64,000 bases of DNA from Marsupella aquatica (taxonomy: Eukaryota > Marchantiophyta), in assembly GCA_973895155.1 (NCBI GenBank), contig OZ316896.1, forward strand, positions 7,254,001 to 7,318,000, written 5' to 3'. A model generated the notes under the pieces. That model was not told where the DNA came from and searched no databases. It saw nothing but the letters and a program-made list of their open reading frames with translations. Both the position numbers and the translations under genes were made by a program. Below are positions 20,798 to 31,784 of the stretch, piece after piece (position 1 is the first letter of the stretch; every line of letters starts with the position of its first letter).

Positions 20798-23700
20798 ATG
20801 GAGGCATTGTCTTCACCCGAGAGCTTGTCATCAATAGGATCATTCAAGTCAGTCGAGTCAAGCCGAAGGGAGACCAGGTCTACAGTGAACAAGAAGGCGC
20901 TCCAGGCGGGATTGAAAACACCGAGGAGGCCCAAGATGGTGAACCAAGTAGATGTTGTGAATCCTACGTTTCAACCTGGAGCTTCAGAACCCTATTCTGT
21001 TGTCATCAATCGCCATCTTTTCCCTTTTGGAAATGATGAATTTGGATTCCCGCTCGCTCCTCCGAGGATTTCCCTTTGCAGAATGCGAAACATGCAGATT
21101 GTTCGGTCCTTACAAACTAACTCGACTGCGATCGAGACACTCAAGAATGAATTCCGGACGCAGGGATACATCGAAGATGCGCCTCGATTTTACGTCCAAA
21201 TGACCGGCGAAGATGGCCTTGTCCAGATGTGCGAGGATGTGATTCGGGAGTCGTGGGATGACATGTGGATTCTTCAGAATGAAGAATTCGAGAGGGAATG
21301 TGATTCTCACGAAGCTTTCAAAATTTTGAAAGACAAAATGTTTTGTGTTTTCGATGGAAATCATCGTCTGTACTCATGGATGCAGCTTGCGGACAAGAAT
21401 CCCCATGATGTCAAATATCATCCTCGAGTTGTTTGCCGAATTTTCAAGGGTGACAAGAACTCATTCGTGCAGATTGAGTCGGCAATGCATGCGCTGAATA
21501 GGTTTGTTTCTTTTCCTTCAAGCTGTGAATTGTATATAAAATTCTTTCATTTCCTCTTGTTAGCGATCTCGCTGACCTGTTTCTTTTGCTCAGGTTGACT
21601 CAATGTCACGTTGAGAATTCTTGGGTCCTTGAAGCAGAGAGAGTCCACAAGGTTCTCAGTAATGACCTTTCTGTATACAAAGATATCATCGATGCAGACA
21701 ACTACAAACTTTTCCAGCAGAAGATGGCAAATATCAGGAAACCGGCTTGGTATTCGAAGAACATGACACTCGATGCCTGCACGTACATTCTGTCTGCTGC
21801 TAATATTGCAGCGCAGACGGAAGATTTGAAGAAGAAGTTTCAGTTGAAAGAAGCGCAAGGAGAACCTCTTTCAAAAGCTGCGCAAGACATGGCAGTCAAA
21901 GACATGATGAAGGAGCAACTGGCAGATTGGAATGTGAAGGTGCCAAAGATTGGACCTCTCCTGAATCCTGAGTTTGGTGACTTTTTCCAGAAGTGTGTTG
22001 AGATGCACAACTACTGCGAACATGAGAGGAAGGAGGCCCAACGAACAGACGATAAAGGAAGGGGTAATGTGTCATGTGGTCTCGATCGTGCGAGGCTATT
22101 TACGGGTGTCTCATCGTTGACTCCCCAGCTCAGATGTGTACTCCTCGAGGCACAATGCAAACCTGAGCTTCGCAAGAAGTACTTCCACCCTGGTCAATTC
22201 TCGGACAGCGAAACAAAACTTTGGCTTCACCGATGGGCTGTTTGGGAGCAGGTTGAGTCAATTTGTTCTTCGCTCATGTCTGAGATTATTTCAGAGTTGA
22301 TCCCAACTGTTCCAGATGCAAGGATCCTTACTTCGTCTGAGAAGACAAAGCCATCGCTGATCCTTGACATAGAGGAGGACTTTGAAGATTTCCAAACGAG
22401 AGTGAAATCTCGTTTTTTCAAACAGATTTGGCCACCAAAGTCGGGTGAGAAGATTGACATCTCACTTTTTCGGAGGAGGGCGAAGAGATATACGTATTGT
22501 TTTTTTGTGGATAGAGAAGTTGCTGACAAAACATATTGGTGGTCCTATCCTGCTTGCTTCTCGCCTTGGATAGCAGGAGTGAAAGAGGATCCAACCTCTG
22601 TTAAATATGGAGAGTACTCGATGTACCCATGTGAGGGAGTGGAGGCTCCAAGGAAGATGAGTGAGTGGGAAGTCCTTCACTGTCCATGGTATTTAGAATC
22701 AGACAAATGGGCAGTGACATTTGACACAGCAGAGAAGGCAGCATTTCATATGATAAATCGAGGCTTGATACCAGAGTCGTACATTACAGAGTCCAAATTA
22801 GCTCCTGCAGAAGCCGAGGCTGGCGGATGTGATGCAATGGAGAAAGCTGTTCTTGGTGTAGCTGCCATTGTGGACCGGAGTAGATCGAGGAGACCTCGGA
22901 AAGTGCCGGTGAAGGACACGTCCAAAGATGGATCAGTCTTGTCTGGGAAGCAAAGTAAGTCTTTTTCTCCTCTTTTTTTCATACCTCATTCGGAGGGTAA
23001 TTTTGTCTCAGTCACCTGTCTGACATTAACATGTTTTTCAGAGAAGAGAAAGGCTGCAGCCTCTGGCAGTTTGAAGAGTGGGGCGGATGATGGAGAAGAA
23101 CCCAAGTCTCCTGATGTTGAGGTCACAACAAAATCTGCTGTGGACCTGGGTTCAATCAAGCGTTTGAAGAGGAAGCGCAATGTCCAAATTCTCTCCGACT
23201 CGGATGAGGAGGAAGCATGCGTCGCGCAAGGAGTAGCACGAATGTGTGGTCTTAAGAAGGACGGTGAGAGGCATTTCTTGGCGAAGAGCAATCTCACGGA
23301 AACTGCAAACTCAATTAGCCAGAGGAAAGTAAGACCTCCCTGGATGGGCGATGCGGATCAGTGGTTGTCTGGAATGAGCAAATCGAGCGAACACCCAAAC
23401 GCCGTGATGATCAACGGAAAAAATTACGCTGGAATTGGTGCTCACTTGGGTTTCATATTCCTTCCCACGGGTCATCGAACAAGCGTCACAGACCGGGAGG
23501 TCCCGAAGTGGAATGTTTGGAGTGAGAAATTACCATATTATTTCTTTGGAGTCATGCGTCCGATGCTTGCCGATGATGGTTATGTCGCAGTTCTTCACAG
23601 CTCTGACTATAACCATATGAGGCAAATTTTTTCTGCAGTCGAACAAAAGAACAAATTTAAACATGTCCGGCAGTATTCGGTTTTGCTTTCATCTCCTTTG

Positions 23701-24765
23701 TATCAGGCAGATATGGACATCGAGGTAAGATATCCTCCGTATTTTTTGTGCAATTTTTGCTAGCGAGCTCGCTAACCAAAAGTGCCCATTTCTTACGTAT
23801 TATCATTTTCAATTCAGGTGGTTACTCTCATTATGGATATCTTCTGCAAGGTGGAATTCTCGGCAAAAGTCCCGAAACATACAGGATATGTTCCAATGAC
23901 TTCCTCGGAGGATGCCCGCCATAAATTGATGTTGAGTGTTTGCTACCCAAAAACTGATCCCAGTCCCAGGGCGGCTTTCGCAGGTTCCAATAGATTGTCA
24001 GTTGGGTTCATGCAAGCCGTAATGGAGATCCTTACTTTGCCAAAGGACATTGTCATTGACTGGACTGTTGGAGATGGAAGTGCTTTTGCCGATGGGGAAT
24101 ACGCTGGGAGATTTGTTGTGGGTGTTGAAGATCGAGACATTCTTCATCTGTGTGCACAAAGAACTTTGGCAAATGTGTTGGATAGACATGCCCAGAAGTT
24201 GAAAGGGGCCGCAGACCCGAAGAACGATGATCCCAAAGATGAAGGGTCTGATGATGAGTTCACCATCCCAGGAGATGATCAGGGAGGGCCTTCAGACGAG
24301 AAGGATGAATTCGACCTGGAGTAAAGCACTTGGCCTTTGATGTAGAACTCCCTATTTGGTGTTTTTCTTTTGTTTGTAGAATTTTCGGATGTTTAGTATT
24401 GATCCGATTCTGGTGATTTCTTCAGTGATAGGCGTTCGGATTGGTTTTCGGAGGAGAGATTCCGTCTTCGGAAAGAAATCGAGGATCATTTTCTTGTGAC
24501 CCCTGACAAGGGATTTGCGCTTCCATGCTATGCTGAAAAGACTGCAAAGGAGGTTGATGAAGCGCCCGTCGTTTTGACTTGGGAGGGGAAAGGTCTGCGG
24601 TCAGTGAGGGGTGTTCGGAAAGCCCTTTACTGCCCTCAGTTCATAGATGATGAGGCTGGGACTGTAGCACAGTATGTTGACGGTTCGGCTGAGGAGACTG
24701 ATAGGGAGTCCAATAGCGATCCTAGTAATTCCTCAGATGATTTGGAATCAAAGGATTCTCAATGA
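20798..24765 (+). CDS. ParB-like domain + DNA-methyltransferase-like protein (five exons)
   Basis: Model: exons 20798-21501, 21594-22954, 23042-23724, 23818-24320, 24426-24765; all introns GT-AG (92, 87, 93, 105 nt), frame kept, 3591 nt = 1196 aa. N-terminal part (about 97-235) has the order and key word of a ParB/sulfiredoxin fold, including VFDGNHRLYSW at about 184-194. The C-terminal part (about 845-1025) resembles the end of N6/N4 DNA methyltransferases: IDWTVGDGSAF (SAM-site-like, about 996) followed by GRFVVGVEDRD. I see no clear DPPY/SPPY catalytic motif, so it may bind DNA or SAM without methylating. Acidic, low-complexity regions lie between and after (tail ends SDDLESKDSQ). The apparent stop TAA at 24322 is inside the intron-4 donor GTAAAG. 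Introns 1 and 3 contain CTAGCG-type palindromes, as does the promoter, tying the gene to the neighbouring transposase. Alternative: a host gene beside the element. Confidence 0.65.
21560..21575. repeat. Degenerate palindrome TTAGCG-ATCT-CGCTGA in intron 1
   Basis: Two mismatches to CTAGCG-N4-CGCTAG, spacer ATCT as at 20300. It lies near the acceptor of intron 1 (21502-21593) of the ParB-like gene. Confidence 0.75.
23760..23775. repeat. Palindrome CTAGCG-AGCT-CGCTAA in intron 3
   Basis: One mismatch in the right arm. It lies inside intron 3 (23725-23817) of the ParB-like gene. If the intron is retained, the TAG within the palindrome ends translation. Confidence 0.8.
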
Positions 24766-25379
24766 CTCATGGTCAATTTCAGATGCAATCTCATTCCAGA
24801 AGATATTTGTCATACCAAAGTTTTATTAAAGATGGATTGTGAAAGGTTTTTTGACCTGGTTTTGTTGACAGTGATGATGCCTTTTCATTCAGTTCAGTGT
24901 AGTGAAGATCTCGATTTTTGAGTTTGTGAATATTTAAGTATCTGCATTTTCGTTTTCCTTAACTGTTTCACAGTATATATTGACAATCTTACTTGGGAAT
25001 GCGCCTTAACTACCCTCAGATTACGCGCAAACTTGCCTCGCTAGCCTGCTGTCCTCGCTAGCAAAACTCCTGTTTGCTCGCACAATAGAATACCTCCATG
25101 GTCCTTATTTTGTAATCTGATTAAGTAGGTTGCTGTATGCAAGGAGTAGCTATTGATATTGCATAACAATTAGCAAGATGGCAAGAATAAGGGCAATCAT
25201 GGCGTTAAGAGTAGGGAAATAAAAGCTACGTCGCGGGTGGTCGACGACCATATCTCTTTCAATATGTCATCAAATCCAGATCTGTAAAGAGCATTGGAAA
25301 GATCTGGTCAAGGCGAGTAAAATCGATATAAAACACTCGATAAACGGAGGTGTATTAAGAAAGATATGGCCTGATTAGT
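24766..25379. other. Downstream region of the ParB-like gene
   Basis: No convincing ORF. Contains two direct half-sites TCGCTAGC at 25038-25045 and 25055-25062, so the mobile unit probably reaches at least 25062. The outer boundary (terminal repeat or target duplication) could not be placed. Confidence 0.5.
25038..25062. repeat. Two direct TCGCTAGC half-sites
   Basis: The 8-bp half of the M1-type palindrome occurs twice in direct orientation, 17 bp apart, downstream of the ParB-like gene. Confidence 0.7.
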
Positions 25380-26240
25380 GTGATGGGTTAACTTGTGGCC
25401 GGAATTAGCGGATTCGGCTTCAGTTTCGGGTTAACCCAAGCTCGACCATGGCTTAGCTTATGTGAGCACGGCTTCAGCTTAGCTCAGGTCAGCACGGCTT
25501 CAGCTTAGCTTAGGTAAGCACGGCTTTAGCTTAGCTCAGGTAAGAACGGCTTCAGCTTAGCTCAGGTCAGCACGGCTTCAGCTTAGCTCAGGTCAGCACG
25601 GCTTCAGCTTAGCTCAGGTCAGCGCGGCCTCAGGTTAGCATAGGTAAGCTCGGATTCGGGCTCAGCTTAGGCTAGGTTAGCGGATAGCGGATAGCGGGTA
25701 GCGGCCTAACCCGAGACCACGGGTTAGCTCTACTCGGGTTAGATAGGATAGCTAGGTTAGCCAAACTCGGGTTAGCTATGTAACTCGGGTTAGCGCAGCA
25801 GTGAGTACCCCCTCTCGGTTGCGGGGGCATAACTCTCTGTGTATTTGACCAAATTGGCTATAATTGATCTCGTTGGAAAGAGGAGCTCAAGCCGCTTCCA
25901 ACGCTGCTATCCACGCAGCAAATGGTTGAATAGAGAAATCGGGAGAGGAGGCGCAAGCTCGCAAAAACCATGGAGGAGGGCCGAATCCGAAGTACATAGC
26001 CAATTCGAGATAGAAATAAAGTTGCGAGTTAGGGTTCAGTAGTTAGAGATAGTGGCGGCTCTGTTAGGGCTGGGATGGGGCTCCAGCAGCGTAGTATCCA
26101 CCCATTTGGGCTCAGTATGAGAGTATATAGAGCAGCCCCCGGTAGAGGCAGGGGGGGACTTCAGTTGTGTGATCTCACTTAGACTGAGCAGCAGGGAGGA
26201 GCTCTGTGCAAGCAAGGCTGGACTTGGACGCTACGTGTTG
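25380..26240 (+). other. Possible LTR or promoter-like region with internal minisatellite
   Basis: GC-richer than its surroundings. It holds the 26-bp array, runs of CTCGGGTTAG-like words (about 25670-25800) and a TATA-like GTATATAGAG at about 26120 followed by purine-rich leader-like sequence. No reading frame of note (a 67-aa ORF at 25839 is not convincing). A retrotransposon LTR is one possibility, but no second copy or termini were found. Confidence 0.3.
25466..25680. repeat. 26-bp minisatellite, 7-8 units
   Basis: Units start at 25466, 25492, 25518, 25544, 25570, 25596 and 25622, exactly 26 bp apart, consensus core GCACGGCTTCAGCTTAGCTC + AGGTCA. A degenerate unit follows near 25648. The 26-bp period is not a multiple of 3 and no ORF runs through it. 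Confidence 0.92.
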
Positions 26241-27467
26241 TAGTTTACTATGAAGAACCAAAAACACATTTATAGGTCTTCAAACTCGGTATTCGTTCCC
26301 ATAAAGAACAAGATGAGGTTGATTTGATACATAAAAACACAAATGAGAGTTTAAGAACTCTCCTTAACACATAGTAATCAGGATTGATTACTTTACTAAG
26401 GTATTTTGAAGATCGCTCCATAGCGGTGAGTGGTTTTTAATGACAACTCAGCATCATGTAACCATAAATTAATGAAAAGGAAATGATTAACAAAACACAA
26501 GGAAAAATATCTCAAAGTATGCTAAGGGAGTCTGGAATAGACCAAGGTTACTCCTTAGACATAAGTCAAAATGAAAAGACTTAAGGATTCAAATCCATAT
26601 TGTTTTTCAGATCTAAATTGCTTACTAGAGTACCTTTTAAAATGCCGTCAACATGTCTTATCCTTTCTTTCTAAGTGGTACTCAGATAAGATCTAAAAGG
26701 TAGCTACTTTAACATTTAGATGATACTAAGCAACATGAAAGAAAATCCATCAATTTCAAATAAGACTTAAACTCAGTGAGTTAACTCTAAGAACTCAGGA
26801 GATTGTAATGAGTCACCCAAAGAGGAATCTGTCATCACAACTCAAAAGATTTACACAATTGGAATTTTACTTCCCATGATTTATTCAAAGGATTAAACCA
26901 CAAGAAGGAGGAAAGTCTTCTCCTGGTGTCAAGCTTGATCTCGAACTCTTAACATTCATGATCAACTGGCAGAACACCAAGGAAAGGCAAAAATTGCTAA
27001 ACTTTACCATCATCTACACTAGTGGTAGAGGGGTCTTATAGTAAAAATCTACTGAGTGAGAGGTCACAGGGTCGAAGAGACATGCCTCTTCATACCCCTC
27101 AAAATTTTAAAATGGCGATTCAATAAGTGAAAAGCCGGAAAAATGGCTAAGTATGAACTCGTAACTAGTAACTATTAACTCGTAATCGGCTGTCTATCGG
27201 AACTCGTAATCGGAAACTAGTAACTCTTAAACTAGTAAAAGCTAAGTCGTAACTCGTAATCGCGGTAAAGTAAAGACTTGATGAATTCAACTATTTTTAA
27301 CTTCCTAACTATAAGTCAGAAAACTCTGAGATTTTGCCATGAGGTTTTCCTAGGTACAGACTACATGCTAAATAAGTATGACAGCTTCCAAAGCTCTAGA
27401 ATGCATTTCTAAAAATCAGATAAGATGCACTACTCTAAAAACTAACTAAGAACACTTAGAGACTTCT
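26241..27467. other. AT-rich non-coding stretch, no gene seen
   Basis: No ORF, domain or RNA gene recognised. Near its right end (27150-27265) the words AACTCGTAA and AACTAGTAA recur several times, as in two other places flanking mobile-domain ORF remnants. Confidence 0.5.
27150..27265. repeat. CGTAA/AGTAA motif cluster
   Basis: Imperfect repetition of AACTCGTAA / AACTAGTAA. It lies on the 3' side of the E1 ORF remnant. Similar clusters occur at about 27953-28025 and 51600-51720. Confidence 0.55.
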
Positions 27468-28110
27468 TCAAGCTTGCTGTCGGATGTCCTCTGGTTCTAG
27501 TAACTCCACAAGGGTAACAATTCGGTTCTGGGTAACCTCTATCAGCTCAGCTTGGCATGGGGATCCTCTGGAGTAAGGTAGGCATCTCAGTTGTCTCTCA
27601 GGATACATCAAAGGCATTCTCTTCATCAAATAACATGAATCTATACGAAGAGCTTCTCTGTACATCCCGATCACATCATAGTTGTTGCAGGTAGCAGCAT
27701 ACACTTGAGGATAATGAAACAGGAACTCATCACTACTCATCATCCTGGAATAGAAGGGTCGAAGTCTCCATTTGACATCTCTGAAATACCGGTTGAAGCT
27801 GGGCAGAGTTTGAGAGGTAAGGTGGAAGAGAAGTCAGTAATGAGCGCCTATGTCTTGCATTCCTTCCCTTTCAAGGTGAGCTCTTCATCCGTTGTGGAGT
27901 CCCATTGAACTAGTTGTAAGATGTCACGATCACAGGGTCGCCAAATCTTAAGGTGTAACTCGTAAAGCAGTGAACTAGTAAACTCGTAAACTGAGTTTAC
28001 TCGTAACTTAGGAACTTAGTAACTTTGAATGCTGTTTTAGTTACAGTTAGCAATAATTGCAGTCTAAACACCGTAAAAAATTTAAAAATTTTCAGTTTCT
28101 TCATGCTTTT
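27468..28110 (-). pseudogene. E1: internally deleted mobile-domain element ORF (C-terminal piece)
   Basis: A 91-codon frame (27743-27468) begins SSDEFLFHYPQVYAAT and matches the end of the E2 ORF (NSDEFLYHYPQVYAAT at about 49290-49240), then continues to a stop E2 lacks. Sequence upstream in the gene sense (27744-27800) also matches E2, and about 28081-28110 matches E2's far end (about 51795-51850, TTTTGGAATTACCCACTAC). E1 is therefore the same family with about 2.4 kb of coding sequence deleted. Function unknown. Confidence 0.55.
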
Positions 28111-28477
28111 GGAATTACCCACTACTTACACGTGTTGGGGAGAGCTTGGTTGTGCTATTACTCAGGGAGTAATCAGCCAAGCTTCACAGCAACGGGTTGC
28201 TAGGTTTGCGAGTTGGATTGTGGCTCTTTCTAGTGGGCAGCACAGCTGGGTTCTTTTCCCCCGATACAGAGCCTTGGTGATAGGTGATGTATTGGCGATT
28301 GTAAACTGTGGGGAGGATGTCAATTTGATTTGTGGTGAGCACATTAGGGAGGCTGAGACACTGATTGAGGGGCAACAGGAGGAGCATTTACAGTTCAGTC
28401 TGGCAAGGCTACGTGATCCATGGGGAGTCCCGGCCTTTGTCTGGTGGAGAGCACTAAGGGATCTATGGCCAAAGTAG
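28025..28477 (+). other. Unidentified 150-codon open frame
   Basis: Open frame with unremarkable composition and no recognised domain; the first part overlaps the E1 remnant. The second half (about 28195-28477) has plausible protein composition (many W, A, R, E). It could be a degraded element fragment or chance. Confidence 0.2.
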
Positions 28478-28478
28478 A

Positions 28479-28779
28479 GCTTGCAGGGCAAGCGTGAGGC
28501 CGGGCCTCATTGCAGTCTGGGATAGATCGTCGTTAGGCCTGGTACCAGCTTTGAAGTCGAGTCAACTGTGCATGCGTAACTTGACGTTCTGAATTGGAGG
28601 TGTGAGATCTGTATGTGCCCCCAAGAATGAAGTGCAGTGAAGGAGGTTGAGTTCAGGATTGAGTTTGCAAGGCAAGTACGGGATTGGTTCGAGTCCAATC
28701 TGCCGTCACAATCTGGAGTGAGCCGGGCTCAGGTTCAGGATTGAGCTTGCATGGCAAGCACGGGGCTTGTGGGGCAAGC
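28479..28779. repeat. Four GCTTGC-N3-GCAAGC palindromes
   Basis: Sites: 28479-28493 (GCTTGCAGGGCAAGC), 28663-28677 (GTTTGCAAGGCAAGT), 28745-28759 (GCTTGCATGGCAAGC), 28765-28779 (GCTTGTGGGGCAAGC). The last three sit in longer imperfect repeats (GGTTCAGGATTGAGCTTGC...). Distinct from the CTAGCG palindromes. Confidence 0.7.
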
Positions 28780-29416
28780 ATGTCGCAATCTGGAGTAGAC
28801 AGCCTTCGGGCCTATTGTTCAGATCAAGTGTTCTCAGTGAACTATTGTGCACATCATTGAATCTAATTGAGTTTTCCTCTCAGGCCTCATTTCTCTCATG
28901 GATGTGTGTGTGTGAGGCAATCTGAGTGTATGATGGGACTCGCAGCGCCACTGAGAGGTGTACAGGGTGCATTGAAGCGGGCTGGGTGAGGACTGTCATA
29001 GCTCTGATTGCTGAGAGTGGAATGGCAAAGTGGTGAGGCAATGGCTTAGAAGTCCCTAAGCCTGGAATCAGTCAGGAGTCACTGGTTTATGGGTACATTC
29101 CGGTGGCGGAATAGAAACATCCCTATGACAGTAAGCATACGTATAGACCTATGCGCACCGTAGCGCTAGGCCCTGTGTGTACGGGCCCGATATGAAGGCC
29201 CCTTCTCACCAGAACTATCATGAGCACAGATCTGATTCCCAACCTTGGTTCTTAGGGATTGAGCTTGGGTGATGTGTGACGGAGTCTTGTTATGATAGTC
29301 TGGTGTTAAGGGCATAAATTGGTGTTCACCGGCCTTCACAACATCCCTTCGTGATCCTCAGGTACAAAGAGATGGTTTTGGCACCCATAGTGACGTTTTT
29401 GGTGTTAAGACCCATG
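28780..29416. other. Non-coding stretch between palindromes and transposase M2
   Basis: No gene recognised. Contains ATTCCGGTGGCGGAAT (about 29097), resembling an inverted motif of the Gypsy-2 LTR, and one TAGCGCTAG word at about 29161 that could be a collapsed CTAGCG-type site near the 3' end of the M2 unit. Confidence 0.35.
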
Positions 29417-30557
29417 TCAATCGCGTGACACGTTCACATTTATCCTGAGGTCAAACGAAGATGGCACAGATCGACTCGATCCTGTTGTTCGGGCTAAGAC
29501 AAGTCCTTGCTCTTTGAGGAACGTGATTTCAGAAGGAGATAGGTTCGTACCCTTCAAAACACGCAAAATTTCAGGAAGAGGAGGAAGCTGATGAACACCA
29601 CGACGTGGACGACTCTTATAACAGGTTTGGTTTGGGCAGAACCAAATCATTTCGGAGATCGGTTCGCCCCTGAAGAGACGATGGCCCTTCACGACAATTC
29701 CAACAACACCGTCAGACGAATGGAAGCCAACCTTCTTGATACGATTTCAACACTCATCGCGATCAGAACTCCCATTGAGTGTCCCATTACACTGGGGACC
29801 TGCTCCATACTTGGACGTCCGTTGCAGTTGCCACTGCCCCAGAGGGACATCCTTCTCGAGCACAATCATGCGTGGAAGTGGATTCTGAAGTGAGGCTGGT
29901 GCACTGAGCGGAGGTTTTGTGGATCTTGTTGTACGGGTTGTTTGAGGGGTATTGTCTAGTGAATCAGTATCACCATCTGATGTGTCCATACCAGAGAGAT
30001 TCACCACTCTTGTCACAGGATCATTAGAATTAGAGGGAATGGAGGCAAAGTCAGTTTTGTTTAGGTTTTTCCTTTTCAAACCATGAGTATTTGGTGTGGT
30101 TATGAGAACGGTGTCATGCCGATGGGAGTCTTGTGGAGAGACAGTCCCAGTTGCATGTCCCTTTCTCTTCATTGACTTGGTCACGATATCTCCGTTAAGG
30201 GGAGTACTTCTTTCCAAATCGAAGTCCGCCATGTTGGAAAGAAGCATGTTGGTCGCATCTTCAAATAACCTCGGCGAACCTGCTTGATCGGCGGAATGGA
30301 ACGCCAATTCCCATATAGTCGGTCCCTTTCCTCTGTTCAACCCTTTTCGATATGCACTGTATCCCGCAACTTGAGACAGGGCTCGGTTTTGGTCCACTTT
30401 GCATGCTTCAAAAAGACCAACTTTTTTCTTTGTAGCCCAGGCTTTCATAGACGCATGCCTTGATTCTGACCCTGTACAGTTTGGAATCAAGGCACCTTCT
30501 TCTGCGCTTTTGCTCTGCCATACTCCGAATGCAATAATCAGTACTAGCATTGTATTA

Positions 30558-30574
30558 CCAGCGCCCGGCGCTGG
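30558..30574. repeat. Palindrome CCAGCG-CCCGG-CGCTGG (M2 intron)
   Basis: Perfect 8-bp arms around a single base. Both arms carry the same T-to-C change relative to CTAGCG, so symmetry is kept. Confidence 0.85.
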
Positions 30575-30668
30575 CACCGACAAGTATTTATAACATACGT
30601 GAAATACAATTTAGATTATGATTCTGGAACTTTATGGACATGTTGGACTCAAATACGAGCAAATCATA

Positions 30669-30685
30669 CCAACGCCTGGCGCTAA
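30669..30685. repeat. Degenerate palindrome CCAACG-CCTGG-CGCTAA (M2 intron)
   Basis: Spacer CCTGG is as in the other M2/M3 sites; the arms are partly decayed. Confidence 0.65.
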
Positions 30686-31564
30686 TATAAAGTTGATGGA
30701 AATGAAAGACAAGAGAGGAGATGGATGTCATACCACTCGAATAAAATTGCCCCACTGGCGCCATCAAACAACCCACCAGGATATCCAGCTTTGTAGCATC
30801 ATGAGCTTTCCAGGGACACAGTTTCCTGATTGCCACCAAACCACAATCTCTCGGGACACGATACGCTACCACAAACGTTGGAGCGTTTCTTAGTTTCTCC
30901 CAAAGTCTCCGATGTTCCGATTGACATTCTTCGAGTACTCCTTCCTTGGAATGCCAATGGAAAGATTGATAAAAGTGAAATGCATCAGAGCGCTCCCTCT
31001 CCGGGTCTGGGTGTCCACCAAAAAAAACATTCTGCACAGCATTCCATCCAGCTTGTGCATTGTCCGCCATAAACCCTTGGATGACAACCTCCTGTAATCC
31101 ATTCTCCTTGCAAACCTCAATCATAACTCTCCAAGCCTTTTCAAAAGACTCAGTGTCTTCACCTTTCAACTCGCATGTGAAAATTGTACAAAGTGCACGG
31201 AAGTTATGGTCGTAGACATGCGCGCTAAAAGTAAACCAATCGGTTGTGATACGCTGCATCACATCAAAACTGACCCAGGCTCCTTCAAGTCTTCCACCAG
31301 GTTGCATCTGTCTCAAAAGATCCACACCGGAACCATGACCCTTCGTGGTCATTTTAAAGATGTGAGGCCTGTCGTCTTGACATCCCTGACCCGGGAGCAA
31401 ATACCTCTGGAGAAATGACAGGTTAATCTTCTTCTGCATTTGCGAGAGAAAATCAAGTTCACCCCAACCCTTTTGGTCTATCCTAACGCTCCGACAAAGA
31501 GATGCAAACTTCTAGGGAGTGGAAAGTACCATCAGAGACTTCCATATTTCAGTTTCTTCGATAC

Positions 31565-31784
31565 AGTTTTTGATTACTTTGCCACTAAAGATGTTCTAAT
31601 TCACAATATTGCCACTATTTTTTCTGTATTTATAAAGATGCCACTATTTTGTATACGGATAACAAGTTTACCAAGGTAACTAGGGAAACTATATACGAAA
31701 ACCATGACATTTTTGTAAATACAAAACAAATAGTGGCAGTATTATAAATTCAAACATCTTTAGTGGCAATGTACTTAAAAGTTG
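31565..31784. mobile_element. 220-bp MULE-type MITE with 10-bp target duplication
   Basis: Flanked by the direct repeat TTCTTCGATA (31555-31564 and 31785-31794). The ends are inverted: CAGTTTTTGATTACTTTGCC and CAACTTTTAAGTACATTGCC, with similarity continuing about 75-80 bp inward (TTGCCACTAAAGATG, then GCCACTATT). Removing the insert and one TTCTTCGATA brings the two halves of the M2 frame together without a shift. A 9-10 bp duplication and long TIRs are typical of Mutator-like elements. No ORF inside. Confidence 0.88.

Larger units (their letters stand above)
30515..30733 (-). other. Intron of transposase M2 carrying two palindromes
   Basis: Donor GTATGA (minus strand, at 30733) and acceptor GGCAG (ending 30515) match in position the intron of M3 (48541-48757), giving conserved exon ends on both sides. 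219 nt. Holds N5-type palindromes at 30558 and 30669. Confidence 0.7.

Noticed and set aside
24321-24324. TAA as the true end of the ParB-like gene with 24496-24765 as a separate small gene
   Set aside because: The TAA is part of a good donor, an acceptor lies 105 nt downstream, and joining them keeps frame; the downstream frame has no ATG start of its own. Intron retention remains possible.
25670-25800. Interstitial telomere repeat (GGGTTAG-like words)
   Set aside because: Words such as CTCGGGTTAG are irregularly spaced and never form a TTTAGGG or TTAGGG tandem array.
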